Source: Acidobacteriota bacterium (lineage in GTDB: Bacteria; Acidobacteriota; Terriglobia; Bryobacterales; Bryobacteraceae). Taken from it: a stretch of DNA of 35,977 bases. The stretch spans positions 1 through 35,977 of the forward strand of contig JAFLBB010000048.1 in the NCBI GenBank assembly GCA_017304135.1, in the 5' to 3' direction. Positions 1 to 7,361 of this stretch are shown in pieces. Numbering within the stretch: position 1 is the stretch's first letter; each line of letters begins with the position of its first letter. The notes under the pieces are model-generated. The model was not told where the DNA came from and did no database searches. It was given only the letters and a program-made list of their open reading frames with translations. A program made the position numbers and the translations under genes.

Positions 1-28
1 CGGATTTGGCGGGGGCAGCGGCGGGGGC

Positions 29-808
29 TCAGGCGGCGGCGCGGCGGCCCGCGAGGTAGCCTCCGGCGATGGAGGCAAGCATGGCCAGGCCGTGGAAGAC
101 GAGAAGGTGGCCGGATTCGTGATCGGGGCAGGAGACCTGGAGGGCGAGGAGGGCGACCGTGCCGCCGAGGGCGCCGATGAGGGCTCCGGTGAGGGGCCAG
201 TTAAGCGGGTAGCCGCGGCGGGCGAAGGCGAAGGTCAGGGCTGAGGTGAGCAGGGCGATCATGAAGCCTCCGGAGAGGCAGGCAATGCCATCGGCGAAGA
301 AATGCTGCTGGGGGTAAGCGTCAAAGAGGAAGAGCGCCAGGGAAGCGAAGCCGAGAGGGAGCAGTAGGAGAGGCGCGAGGGCAGGGACGAATGAGCGCGC
401 AGCCGGGCGGAGGGTGGCGTTGAGGCTCACCGCCGCGAGAATGACGATGGAGACGAACAAGAGGCCAAGACTGAGAGACTGCAGGGGGGAAAGCGCCAGC
501 CATCCTCGCGCTCCCATGGTCAACATGTGCAACCCGGCAAGGGCGGAGGCCAAGGCGATGGCGCCGACGACCACAACGAGAGTTGAGGGCAGGGGACGAA
601 CGGGCTTGAGATCGGCGTGGATGAGCGTGCGCGCGCGGGCAGCGGCTTCGCCGCCGAGGCCGGGGTCGGGCGACGGGGATTCGGCCCAGCGGAGGAGTTC
701 TTCGCAGCGCCCGCAGTTGCGGAGGTGACCGCCGCAGGCGGCGATGCGTTTCAATTCGACGATGGGAGTTCCCTCACTGAGGAGGCGGTCAACTTCAGCG
801 CAGGTCAT
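29..808 (-). CDS. Anti-sigma factor: ZAS-like N terminus plus NrsF/DUF1109-like membrane domain
   Basis: This 259-residue protein probably holds the ECF sigma factor encoded just upstream inactive at the inner membrane. The first 40 residues carry C3, C25, H28, C32 and C35, so a Cys...HxxxCxxC zinc-binding anti-sigma (ZAS) pattern is visible. A linker leads to about six hydrophobic segments (roughly residues 77-97, 112-135, 143-166, 173-199, 206-226, 236-254). The last loop and helix read SCPDHES...GLAMLASIAGGYLAGRR, which resembles the C-terminal end of NrsF/DUF1109 proteins (about 210 aa, six helices, regulators of SigF-type sigma factors in Caulobacter). The start codon overlaps the sigma stop by 4 bases, indicating coupled translation. 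The extra zinc-finger-like head is not usual for NrsF. The family call rests on pattern recognition only; the anti-sigma role is supported by position. Confidence 0.75.
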   Translation of the reverse strand: MTCAEVDRLLSEGTPIVELKRIAACGGHLRNCGRCEELLRWAESPSPDPGLGGEAAARARTLIHADLKPVRPLPSTLVVVVGAIALASALAGLHMLTMGARGWLALSPLQSLSLGLLFVSIVILAAVSLNATLRPAARSFVPALAPLLLLPLGFASLALFLFDAYPQQHFFADGIACLSGGFMIALLTSALTFAFARRGYPLNWPLTGALIGALGGTVALLALQVSCPDHESGHLLVFHGLAMLASIAGGYLAGRRAAA

Positions 809-1431
809 CGGACTTTGTCTCCCTTCTCGTGGCGCAGGCCCAACGCCTGACGGATGGACTGGTAGGCGCGATAGGCCTTTTGCTTGACGGCGGCCGAGGT
901 GGAGCCGGTGGCGCGCGCGACCTCATCGACGCTCATGCCGCTCACCTTGAGCATGAGGAGCACCTCACGCTGGGCCTCGGGCAGGGACTGCATGGCGGCG
1001 AGGACGGTGTTGGCTTCGAGGCGGTTTTCCATGGTGGAGCGGGGGTCAGCCTGGGGATGGCGGTCGATGGCGTCGATGCTCGATTCCCGGCCGGAGGTTC
1101 GCTGCCAGCGGCGGTATTGATCGACGCGGGTGTGGCGGGCGATGGCGAGGACCCAGGGCAGGACGGGATCGCCGGGGCGGTAGGTGTGCCGGGCGCGGTG
1201 GATGCGGAGCCAACATTCCTGCAGGAGGTCTTCGACGAGGCGGGGGTTGCCGGTCAGGGCGTAGTAGAAGCGGGCGAGGATGGGGTGAAGGCGGGCGACG
1301 AGTTCGTCGGCGGCGGCGGGGTCGGCCTGCTGGTAGCGATGCATGAGGCCGGTGAGGATTTCGGAAGATTCGCTCCTGGATTCCGCGTCCGGTTCCGCCG
1401 GCGCGTGCTGGGCCTCTTCGGGGTTGGTCAT
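805..1431 (-). CDS. ECF RNA polymerase sigma factor (ECF16/SigF-like)
   Basis: ECF sigma factor with region 2 (DELVARLHPILARFYYAL ... DLLQECWLRIHRAR, and WVLAIARHTRVDQYRRW) and region 4 (LPEAQREVLLMLKVSGMSVDEVARATG ... AAVKQKAYRAY). The region 4 wording (LKVxGMSV, ATGST, AVKxxxYRA) resembles the ECF groups partnered with NrsF-type anti-sigma factors. The ATG at 1431 gives a normal 208-residue protein. The frame is open to an ATG at 1536, three bases after the stop of the polyferredoxin gene, which would add 35 low-complexity residues and allow translational coupling; I prefer 1431 but cannot exclude 1536. It is fourth in a minus-strand run from 4957 and overlaps its anti-sigma gene by 4 bases. 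The divergent bufferin operon is the obvious candidate target. Confidence 0.88.
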   Translation of the reverse strand: MTNPEEAQHAPAEPDAESRSESSEILTGLMHRYQQADPAAADELVARLHPILARFYYALTGNPRLVEDLLQECWLRIHRARHTYRPGDPVLPWVLAIARHTRVDQYRRWQRTSGRESSIDAIDRHPQADPRSTMENRLEANTVLAAMQSLPEAQREVLLMLKVSGMSVDEVARATGSTSAAVKQKAYRAYQSIRQALGLRHEKGDKVR

Positions 1432-1539
1432 GGGGGGATCGCTCGACGGGCGCACCGGCGCGGCCACCTCTTGAGTGTGCACCGAGAGCCACGGGACGGG
1501 CAACGAGGATAGCGCGCCGGGGTGGGTGATCGTCATGGC

Positions 1540-2631
1540 TCAGATCAGCGGCCTCGCGGAAGGAGCGGGTTGGATTTGGATGAGGATGGACTCTTGCGGG
1601 TCGCGGTGGCTCTTGTTCTCCAGACGCAAGACGCCGCGGGGGCAGACTTCCGCGCAGAGACCGCAACCGACGCAGGAGGCGCGGGTGAAGCTCTTGCCGG
1701 CCTGGGCGTAGGAGCGGACGTCGATGCCCATTTCACAGTACTTCGAGCACATGCCGCAGGAGATGCACATGTTCTCCTTTACCGTGATGCGGTAGCGGCC
1801 GAATTTCTGCACGAGGCCGAGCAGGGCGGCCATGGGGCAGAAGAAGCGGCACCAGAGGCGCGTGCCGCCGAGGGGATAAAGGCCGACGCCGACGACGCCG
1901 GCGAGCATCGAGGAAACGATGAGTCCATAGAAGGACTGGAAGCCGGTGGTGAAGCGGGCCAGTTCGGGATGGCTCTTGCCCGCGCCCCAACTGATGAAGA
2001 GCAGCGCGGTGAGGAGCAGGCTGGTGCCGAGCACGGTGTGGATGGTGATCTTCTCGATTTTCCAAGAGGTGGAGGATTTATCGGAAAGGTGGCGCCAGGG
2101 TTCGCCGAACGTGTTGGCGAGGCCGCCGCAGCCGCAGATCCAGGAGCAGTACCAGCGCTTGCCGAAGAAGGCGGCAAAGAGGGGGACCATGAGCGCGGAG
2201 CCGAGGAAGCTGTAGAGGATGAAGGGTAGCGGCAACGAGAAGATGTAGGACGGCGTGAGGTAGTCCATCTTCAGGGGCCACAGGTAGCTGAAGTAGTACT
2301 CAGGCTGGTGGAGGAACTTGAGCAGGTGGGGGATGGAGAAGGCGAAGGTGGCCTGGACGAAGATGACGACCGAGGTGCGGACGATCTGGTAGCGGTTGTG
2401 GCGGTATTTGCGGATCACCCAGAGTCCGCCGGCGGTGACGGCGAGGGTGTAGAGGAGGCCGTAGAGGGTCCATTTGCTGTCGAGTCCGATGGCACGGGCG
2501 GGCGGCGTGAACCATTCGGTGAAATAGAGCACGAGGTAGAAGGCGGTGAGCAGGACGCTCAGGAGCCATGCGGTGAGGCCGCGGTTCTTGACGTCGTGGA
2601 GGAGCCAATGGGCGGTGCCGGCTTTGATCAT
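1540..2631 (-). CDS. Membrane-bound 4Fe-4S polyferredoxin (NapH/NosR-C/CcoG-like)
   Basis: A 363-residue integral membrane iron-sulfur protein. N-terminal hydrophobic helices (about 20-40, 57-75, 85-103, 130-158) are followed by two short Cys motifs, C162xxxC166 and C261xxxC265P, as in NapH/NosR/MauN-type proteins. The C-terminal part has two classical 4Fe-4S ferredoxin motifs, CISCGMCSKYC (289-299) and CVGCGLCAEVCP (320-331). Such proteins pass electrons across or along the inner membrane to or from quinol. It lies 9 bases after the FAD oxidoreductase gene, so the two probably form an electron-transfer pair, the flavoprotein taking electrons from NAD(P)H. The acceptor is unknown. CcoG is cytoplasmic and tied to copper metabolism, but this context does not prove that role. 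Confidence 0.82.
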   Translation of the reverse strand: MIKAGTAHWLLHDVKNRGLTAWLLSVLLTAFYLVLYFTEWFTPPARAIGLDSKWTLYGLLYTLAVTAGGLWVIRKYRHNRYQIVRTSVVIFVQATFAFSIPHLLKFLHQPEYYFSYLWPLKMDYLTPSYIFSLPLPFILYSFLGSALMVPLFAAFFGKRWYCSWICGCGGLANTFGEPWRHLSDKSSTSWKIEKITIHTVLGTSLLLTALLFISWGAGKSHPELARFTTGFQSFYGLIVSSMLAGVVGVGLYPLGGTRLWCRFFCPMAALLGLVQKFGRYRITVKENMCISCGMCSKYCEMGIDVRSYAQAGKSFTRASCVGCGLCAEVCPRGVLRLENKSHRDPQESILIQIQPAPSARPLI

Positions 2632-2640
2632 GAGGAGTCC

Positions 2641-3942
2641 TTATGCCGCCTGGAGGCCGTTGCGGCGCTGGTATTCGGCGAAGGCGACCCGGGCGCTTTC
2701 GAGGTGGGCGCGGCCGAATTCGACATCGAACTGGGCGAGGTGGAGTTGTGGCACCACGTCAGCCATGGAGCGGCGTTCGGCGATCCAGCGTTCAAAGAAG
2801 GTGTGGTCCCAACGTGAGCCGAGCATGTTGAAGCCGATGACGGCGCCGTTGCGTTCGATGAGGCGGATGCTGGCGTGCGGACCGGGAAGGCGGTGGAAGA
2901 AACTGCGGGCGTCGTCGGGGAGGCGGGTGACGTCGCCAACAGTGGTGTATTCGATTTCGAAAAACTTGGCGCTGTTGTAGAAGAGCGGCGGGCGGTATTC
3001 GACGGCGTCGCCGAGCATGGCCCTGGCGGCTTGCTCACCCTGGCGTTTGGCGGCGTACCAGATCTGCTCGACCTGGGGAGAGCCGTCGGGGCGGGTGAAT
3101 TCGGCGCAATCACCGGCGGCGTAGACATCAGGGAGCGGAGTCTGGAAAGAGGGGTTGACGCGGATGCCGCGGCCGATGGCGGGCGGCGTGGCGACCTCTT
3201 TTAACCAGTCCGTGGCCGGGCGAACGCCGATGCAGATGCCGAGCATCTGGCAAGGGAGGTCGAGGCCGTGGTTGGTGCGGACGCCTGCGACGCGGCCGCT
3301 GGGGGCGGCGGTGACGGCGGTGACTTCGTGTTCGAGGTGGAGGCGGACGCCGTGGGCGCGGATGTGGCCGGCGATGATGTCGCCTTCTTCGCGGGCGAGG
3401 GCCATGGGCCAGTACCAGGATTCGCGCACGAGGAAGTCGACCTCGACGCCGTGGTGGACGAGACACTCGACCAGTTCGACGCCGATGAGTCCTCCGCCCA
3501 CGACGACGGCTTGTTTGGTGCTGGGTGTGAGGCGCTCGCACTCGGCGAGATGTTGCAGAGAGACGAAGTGAACGGCGCCCTCCTTGACGTCGCTGAGGCC
3601 GGGCCAATCAAAGCGGTTGGGGACGGAGCCGGTGGCAAGCAGGAGCTTGTCGTAGGTAAGTTCGCGGCCGTCGGCGAGGCGCAGCAGGTGGCGGCTGGCG
3701 TCGAGATCGCGAACCCAGGCACGGACACGGTCGATGCGCTGTTTGTCGTAGGTTTTGCGTTCGAAGGGTTCGAGGTCGCGGAGGTTCATGCGGTCCATGT
3801 AGGCGTACATGAGGGCGGTGCGCGAAATGAAGTAGTCGCCTTCACCGCTGATGACGGTGATACGGGCGCGCGCGTCGCGCTGGCGCAGGGTGAGGGCGGC
3901 GGTGATGCCCGAGACGCCGTTGCCGATGATGACGTAGTGCAT
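2641..3942 (-). CDS. NAD(P)/FAD-dependent oxidoreductase
   Basis: A 433-residue flavoprotein of the nitrite reductase-large-subunit/rubredoxin-reductase-like class. The first Rossmann motif is at the extreme N terminus (VIIGNGVSGITAA) and binds FAD; the second (VVVGGGLIGVEL, about residue 147) binds NAD(P)H; the FAD-closing motif VYAAGDCAEF is near residue 280. No redox-active CxxC is visible, so it is not a thioredoxin reductase-type enzyme. The frame continues with only 9 bases to the polyferredoxin gene and starts 16 bases after the lipoprotein gene, consistent with one transcript. I infer that it feeds reducing equivalents to the adjacent membrane polyferredoxin; the physiological substrate is not visible. 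Confidence 0.85.
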   Translation of the reverse strand: MHYVIIGNGVSGITAALTLRQRDARARITVISGEGDYFISRTALMYAYMDRMNLRDLEPFERKTYDKQRIDRVRAWVRDLDASRHLLRLADGRELTYDKLLLATGSVPNRFDWPGLSDVKEGAVHFVSLQHLAECERLTPSTKQAVVVGGGLIGVELVECLVHHGVEVDFLVRESWYWPMALAREEGDIIAGHIRAHGVRLHLEHEVTAVTAAPSGRVAGVRTNHGLDLPCQMLGICIGVRPATDWLKEVATPPAIGRGIRVNPSFQTPLPDVYAAGDCAEFTRPDGSPQVEQIWYAAKRQGEQAARAMLGDAVEYRPPLFYNSAKFFEIEYTTVGDVTRLPDDARSFFHRLPGPHASIRLIERNGAVIGFNMLGSRWDHTFFERWIAERRSMADVVPQLHLAQFDVEFGRAHLESARVAFAEYQRRNGLQAA

Positions 3943-3958
3943 GGTGTGAGTTGACCTT

Positions 3959-4957
3959 TTAGGGTGTTCGCGGGGGGCGCTGTTGGAGGCCGAGGCGGGT
4001 GAGCGCGGCTTCGCCGCCGGGCTTGTTCAGTTGCCAATACTTGAGGCGGTCGGACTTGACGAGGACACCGCGTTCGCCGTCAGAGGAGCGCCACTCGAGG
4101 ATGCGGTGGGGGGCGGCGGCTTCGACGAGGTAAGTGAAGGTAGTCCCGTCCTGTTCTTCCGCGCGCCAGGTGTCGGCGTCGAAGGTTCCGGCTGTGACGG
4201 TGAGGCGAGTCTGCTTGGCCTCGCGGGTGAAGCGCGCTTTCGACCAGGCGGCCTCGCGGTGGCTGTGGCGCTCGTGTTGGAGCGAGCGGCGGAAGGGGAG
4301 CGTCACTTCGCCGCCTGGTTTGAGGCGCGGTTCGGCCATGCCCCGGGCCCAGAACCAGAGTTGTTCCTCGATGATTCCCGCGGCGGGCGCGGGGAGGATG
4401 GCGGTGCGATCGGCTTCGCCATCGAAGTAGCTGTGGCCGGTGTAGTGCAGGCCGTCGGGCTGGCGTAGCCACTGGGCCCAGGAGTGGCCGCACCATTCCT
4501 GGCTGGAGAAGGAGACCTTGGTGAGGTGTCCGCCGGGCTGTTGCGGGAGCGAAGCGAGGGCGAGGAAGCTGCTGGTTTGTTCGTTGTAGTCGTAGACGCC
4601 GGTTGGAAAGTCTTGCACGAGGTTGAGTTTCATCACGGCGAAGACGTCGCTGGGGGCGTGTTTGCCTGGGTCGGCTTTGACGCGTGCCTCATAGGAGAAC
4701 GGTTCGGATACGAAGATGGCGACAGCGACACCAGAGCGGGGCGAGCCGTAGCGCGGGTAGGTGAGGTCGTAGGTGGAGATCTCGGCCTGTCCATCGCCCC
4801 AGTGGGACCAGAAGGCTTGGTCCATATAGGGCTTGGTGGGAGCGGTTGGCTTCGCTTGTGGGGCGGCGACCGGCTGAGCGGGCGGCTTGGGAGCGCAGGA
4901 CGCCGCGAGCAGGGCCACGGCCAGGGGAAGCACACGAATGGATTGGGGACGCGCCAT
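3959..4957 (-). CDS. Conserved lipoprotein of unknown function
   Basis: A 332-residue secreted protein. The start ATG at 4957 puts a lipoprotein signal at the front (positively charged MARPQSIR, hydrophobic core, lipobox LAASC), so it should be lipid-anchored after cleavage before Cys; an upstream in-frame extension would bury this signal and is rejected. After a Pro/Ala-rich linker (about 22-42) comes a globular domain with characteristic stretches such as FWSHWGDGQAEIS, KLNLVQDFPTGVYDYN, FSSQEWCGHSW and SYFDGEAD. I recall homologues in other phyla with uninformative or wrong names and know of no demonstrated activity. First gene of the operon with the FAD oxidoreductase, polyferredoxin, sigma and anti-sigma factors, divergent from the bufferin operon, so a role in envelope metal or redox stress is plausible but unproven. 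Confidence 0.72.
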   Translation of the reverse strand: MARPQSIRVLPLAVALLAASCAPKPPAQPVAAPQAKPTAPTKPYMDQAFWSHWGDGQAEISTYDLTYPRYGSPRSGVAVAIFVSEPFSYEARVKADPGKHAPSDVFAVMKLNLVQDFPTGVYDYNEQTSSFLALASLPQQPGGHLTKVSFSSQEWCGHSWAQWLRQPDGLHYTGHSYFDGEADRTAILPAPAAGIIEEQLWFWARGMAEPRLKPGGEVTLPFRRSLQHERHSHREAAWSKARFTREAKQTRLTVTAGTFDADTWRAEEQDGTTFTYLVEAAAPHRILEWRSSDGERGVLVKSDRLKYWQLNKPGGEAALTRLGLQQRPPRTP

Positions 4958-4989
4958 CGAAACATGGTATTCGCCGCGAAGCGGGAACT

Positions 4990-5047
4990 GGTAACGCGGG
5001 GTGCGAGCATTGCGGCACGGTGAAAATTTTCGTGGCCCGCCGTTACC
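4990..5047. promoter_or_regulatory. Paired GGTAACG motifs in the divergent intergenic region
   Basis: The plus strand carries GGTAACGCGGGG at 4990-5001 and the minus strand carries GGTAACGGCGGG at 5047-5036. Each faces one of the two divergent operons at a distance that suits a -35 element (bufA start 5149; lipoprotein start 4957). The shared GTAAC core resembles, as I recall it, the -35 of SigF-type ECF promoters. No shared -10 sequence is evident 15-17 bases downstream, so this is only a candidate promoter pair. Confidence 0.25.
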
Positions 5048-5112
5048 GTTTGGGGCCAGTGGACGAATCCATCTCACGTCGGGCCGGCGATTGCAGACGA
5101 CGAGTGGCTGGC

Positions 5113-5140
5113 TCGAATCTCACGAGATTCGATAAGGAGA
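5113..5140 (+). promoter_or_regulatory. Inverted repeat abutting the bufA ribosome binding site
   Basis: Perfect 8-base arms TCGAATCT (5113-5120) and AGATTCGA (5125-5132) are separated by the 4-base loop CACG. One base later is a strong Shine-Dalgarno sequence AAGGAGA (5134-5140), 8 bases before the bufA ATG. It could be an operator, a 5' stabilising hairpin that raises precursor mRNA level, or a structure that controls ribosome access. Confidence 0.5.
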
Positions 5141-5148
5141 ACCTACTG

Positions 5149-5523
5149 ATGACTCGACGGAACTTTGGAACCCGGCTGGCCGCGGCCGTAGCTGGAATTG
5201 GCGCCGCGGCGACGGCGACAGCGGCGCTGGCGGCGGAAAAGCAGGCCAAGCATGTCTGCAAGGGCATGAACGACTGCAAAGGGCAGGGCGGTGGCCCGAA
5301 GGGCGTGGCCGGCAAGAACGCCTGCAAGGGCCAGGGCGAGTGCGCCACGGTGGCCAAGCACGACTGCAAGGGCATGAACGATTGCAAGGGCGAAGGCGGC
5401 TGTTCGAGCGGCGACAACGGTTGCGCGGGAAAGAACACGTGCAAGGGCAAGGGCGGCTGCCAGGTGCCGTTGAAGGCGAAGAAGTCGCTGCGGCTGCGGC
5501 GTGAGAGCACTGAGCTGGCCTAG
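5149..5523 (+). CDS. bufA2: Cys-rich bufferin-type RiPP precursor (BufA2-like metallophore)
   Basis: A 124-residue exported peptide. The start at 5149 has an ideal ribosome site and gives a twin-arginine-type signal (TRRNFG, then an Ala-rich core to about residue 29). The mature part has ten cysteines (37, 43, 59, 65, 73, 79, 85, 92, 98, 104), nearly all in Cx5C spacing within CKGMNDCKGxGG and AGKNxCKGxGxC units. It is a tandem duplication: unit 1 (about 37-65) and unit 2 (about 73-104). Unit 2 has six Cys; unit 1 has Gly49 and Val53 at the other two positions. This composition, followed by DUF692 and DUF2063 genes, is the signature of BufA2-type bufferins, whose Cys residues are oxidatively modified by the DUF692 enzyme and which bind copper in the periplasm. 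Modification and metal are inferred from the family. The basic tail (about 108-124) lacks Cys. Confidence 0.85.
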   Translation: MTRRNFGTRLAAAVAGIGAAATATAALAAEKQAKHVCKGMNDCKGQGGGPKGVAGKNACKGQGECATVAKHDCKGMNDCKGEGGCSSGDNGCAGKNTCKGKGGCQVPLKAKKSLRLRRESTELA

Positions 5524-5602
5524 CGGATTCCCTCTCCTCGCCGGTGACTCCTCCGAACCCGGCGAGTGTCCGCCGGGCGCCATGGGGTCGTCCGTGTGGA
5601 AT

Positions 5603-5656
5603 CGGCCCGCCGCGAAGCCTTCTCCAATGCCGCGGCGGGCCGGACTTTTTCTTTCT
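5603..5656 (+). terminator. Intrinsic terminator/attenuator between bufA and bufB
   Basis: Perfect 12-base complementary arms (5603-5614 and 5631-5642, GC-only) enclose a 16-base loop and are followed three bases later by TTTTTCTTTCT (5646-5656). It lies after the precursor stop and about 21 bases before the DUF692 start, with no new promoter evident. A leaky terminator here would give much precursor mRNA and little enzyme mRNA, as expected for a RiPP operon. Confidence 0.8.
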
Positions 5657-5677
5657 GGAATAGAGGTGCTGCGCATC

Positions 5678-6529
5678 ATGACGAATCGATGGGGCCTGCC
5701 GGATCTCGGCTTCGGCATCGGGCTGCGGACAGTGCATTTCCCGCACATTCTGGCGGATTGGCCGGAGATGGACTGGTTCGAGATCCTCTCGGAGAACTTT
5801 ATGGACACCGGGGGACGGCCGGCCTATGTGCTGGACCGGGTGGCCGAGCGGTATCCGGTGGTGATGCATGGTGTGTCGATGTCGGTGGGCAGCACGGACC
5901 CGGTCAACTTCGAGTACCTGAAGAAGTTGAAGGCGCTGGCCAAGCGGACGAAGGCGCGCTGGATCTCCGACCATCTCTGCTGGACGGGCGTTTCGGGGAA
6001 GAATACGCACGACCTGCTGCCGATGCCCTATACGGACGAGTCGCTGCGCCATGTGGTGGAGCGGGTGAAGACGATCATGGACTATCTGGAGCAGCCGGTG
6101 TTCTTGGAGAACCCGTCGAGCTACTTGGAGTTCACGAGCTCGACGTGGACGGAGGGTGAGTTCTTGTCGCAGGTAGCCGAGCAGAGCGGCTGCGGGATTC
6201 TGCTGGATGTGAACAACGTATACGTGAGCGCGTTCAACCATGGCTTCGATGCGGGGGAGTATGTGGACCGCATTCCGGCGGACCGGATCGCGCAGATACA
6301 CCTGGCCGGGCACACAAACAAGGGCACGCACATACTCGATACGCATAGCGACCATGTGGTGGACGAGGTGTGGGAGTTGTACCGGCGCGTCTGCCAGCGG
6401 GCGGGCGGGGTTGCGACTTTGATCGAGTGGGACGAGGCGGTGCCGTCGTTTGAGACGGTGCGGGCAGAGGCATGGAAAGCGAAAGCGTACCGGGAGGGCA
6501 ACGATGCGTGCGGCAGCCAGGCGGCGTAG
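5678..6529 (+). CDS. bufB: DUF692 multinuclear non-haem iron oxidative enzyme (BufB/MbnB-like)
   Basis: A 283-residue TIM-barrel enzyme of the DUF692/MNIO family (MbnB, TglH, ChrH, BufB), which modifies cysteines of RiPP precursors using a multi-iron centre. Family positions expected to bind metal are visible: E39 in LSEN, H64 in MHG, D98-H99 in SDHLCW, E144 in LENPSSY, D177 and N180 in LLDVNN, H208 in QIHLAGH, D221 and H223 in DTHSDH, and E250 in IEWDE. Start at 5678 has GAGGTG 9 bases upstream; the open frame further upstream crosses the terminator and is rejected. It is followed by the DUF2063 gene with a 26-base overlap. The substrate is inferred to be the upstream Cys-repeat peptide, probably giving thiooxazole-type or related changes. 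Confidence 0.93.
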   Translation: MTNRWGLPDLGFGIGLRTVHFPHILADWPEMDWFEILSENFMDTGGRPAYVLDRVAERYPVVMHGVSMSVGSTDPVNFEYLKKLKALAKRTKARWISDHLCWTGVSGKNTHDLLPMPYTDESLRHVVERVKTIMDYLEQPVFLENPSSYLEFTSSTWTEGEFLSQVAEQSGCGILLDVNNVYVSAFNHGFDAGEYVDRIPADRIAQIHLAGHTNKGTHILDTHSDHVVDEVWELYRRVCQRAGGVATLIEWDEAVPSFETVRAEAWKAKAYREGNDACGSQAA

Positions 6530-7361
6530 CGAGGCCGAGGCTCCAGAGTTGGGCAGGATGCAACGCTGGATGCAGGCCTGCATCATGGCCGAGGGGACGG
6601 TGGAGCAGGCGATTGAAACGCCGGCGGCGGTATTGGAATTTCCCGTGAGCAGGGCGCCAGGACTCATCCGCGCTTCGCGGACCCTGGCGCCCCTTGAGCG
6701 GCTGGACGTCTACCGGGGCATGTATGAACTGCGGCTGGTGGAAGCGCTCAAGGTCGACTATCCGGGATTGCGCAAGTTGTGGGGCGAGGAGACGTTCGAG
6801 GAGCTGGCGCGGCTGTATGTGGCTGCGCATCCGTCGCGGAGTTATACGCTGAACCGGCTGGGCGACCAGTTGCCGGAATTCGTGCCCCAGGTGGAGGGTT
6901 TGGCGAAGGCGCGATTCGCATGGGACCTGGCGCGGCTGGAGTTGGCCGAGACGGTGGTGTTCGACGAAGAGGAGTCGGCGGCGGCCGAGGCCGGTGCGAT
7001 TGCGGGACTGACGGAGGAGCAGTGGGGGCGGCTGCGGTTCCAACCGGTGCGGGCGCTGCGGATGCTGCAGATGCACTATCCGGCGCATGAATACATGCAG
7101 GCGGTGCGGCGGGACGAGACGCCGGCGGCACCGCGACCACGGAAGACGAATCTGATCGTGTACCGGCGCGCTCACGCGCTGCTGCACCTGCCTATGGCTG
7201 CGCCGGGCTATGCACTGTTTGAGATGCTGGCACAGGGCTGCACGCTGGCCGAAGGCATGGAGGCGATGCAGGAGGCGGGCGGCGGATCGCCGAAGCAGGT
7301 ATTTGACTATTTCCGTGTGTGGTTTGAAGAAAGGTTATTTTCGCGTGTTGAGATTTGGTAA
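6504..7361 (+). CDS. bufC: DUF2063 RiPP modification partner (HvfC/BufC-like)
   Basis: A 285-residue protein of the DUF2063 family, the usual partner of DUF692 enzymes, thought to present the precursor to the oxidase. The N-terminal DUF2063 core shows RLDVYRGMYELRLVEALKVDYPGLRKLWGEE-type sequence (about residues 60-95) and LYVAAHPSRSYTLNRLGDQLPEF (about 105-127), typical of HvfC/BufC. The C-terminal part (about 200-280) is less conserved and contains a short helical/winged region. ATG 6504 is preceded by GGGAGG with a 6-base gap and lies inside bufB. The old Pfam label 'putative DNA-binding' should not be taken as function. Its end overlaps the receptor gene, so all enzymes are one transcript. 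Confidence 0.88.
   Translation: MRAAARRRSEAEAPELGRMQRWMQACIMAEGTVEQAIETPAAVLEFPVSRAPGLIRASRTLAPLERLDVYRGMYELRLVEALKVDYPGLRKLWGEETFEELARLYVAAHPSRSYTLNRLGDQLPEFVPQVEGLAKARFAWDLARLELAETVVFDEEESAAAEAGAIAGLTEEQWGRLRFQPVRALRMLQMHYPAHEYMQAVRRDETPAAPRPRKTNLIVYRRAHALLHLPMAAPGYALFEMLAQGCTLAEGMEAMQEAGGGSPKQVFDYFRVWFEERLFSRVEIW

Noticed and set aside
5256..5463. DNA repeats suggestive of a CRISPR array
   Set aside because: The repetition is the codon-level image of the Cys-repeat peptide, with no regular spacers. No CRISPR array or cas gene was found in the window.
5120..6667. Long antisense open frame (515 codons, minus strand) across bufA-bufB
   Set aside because: It is antisense to strongly conserved coding sequence, is Pro/Arg/His-rich without any domain, and has no ribosome site. 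High GC content makes such frames common.
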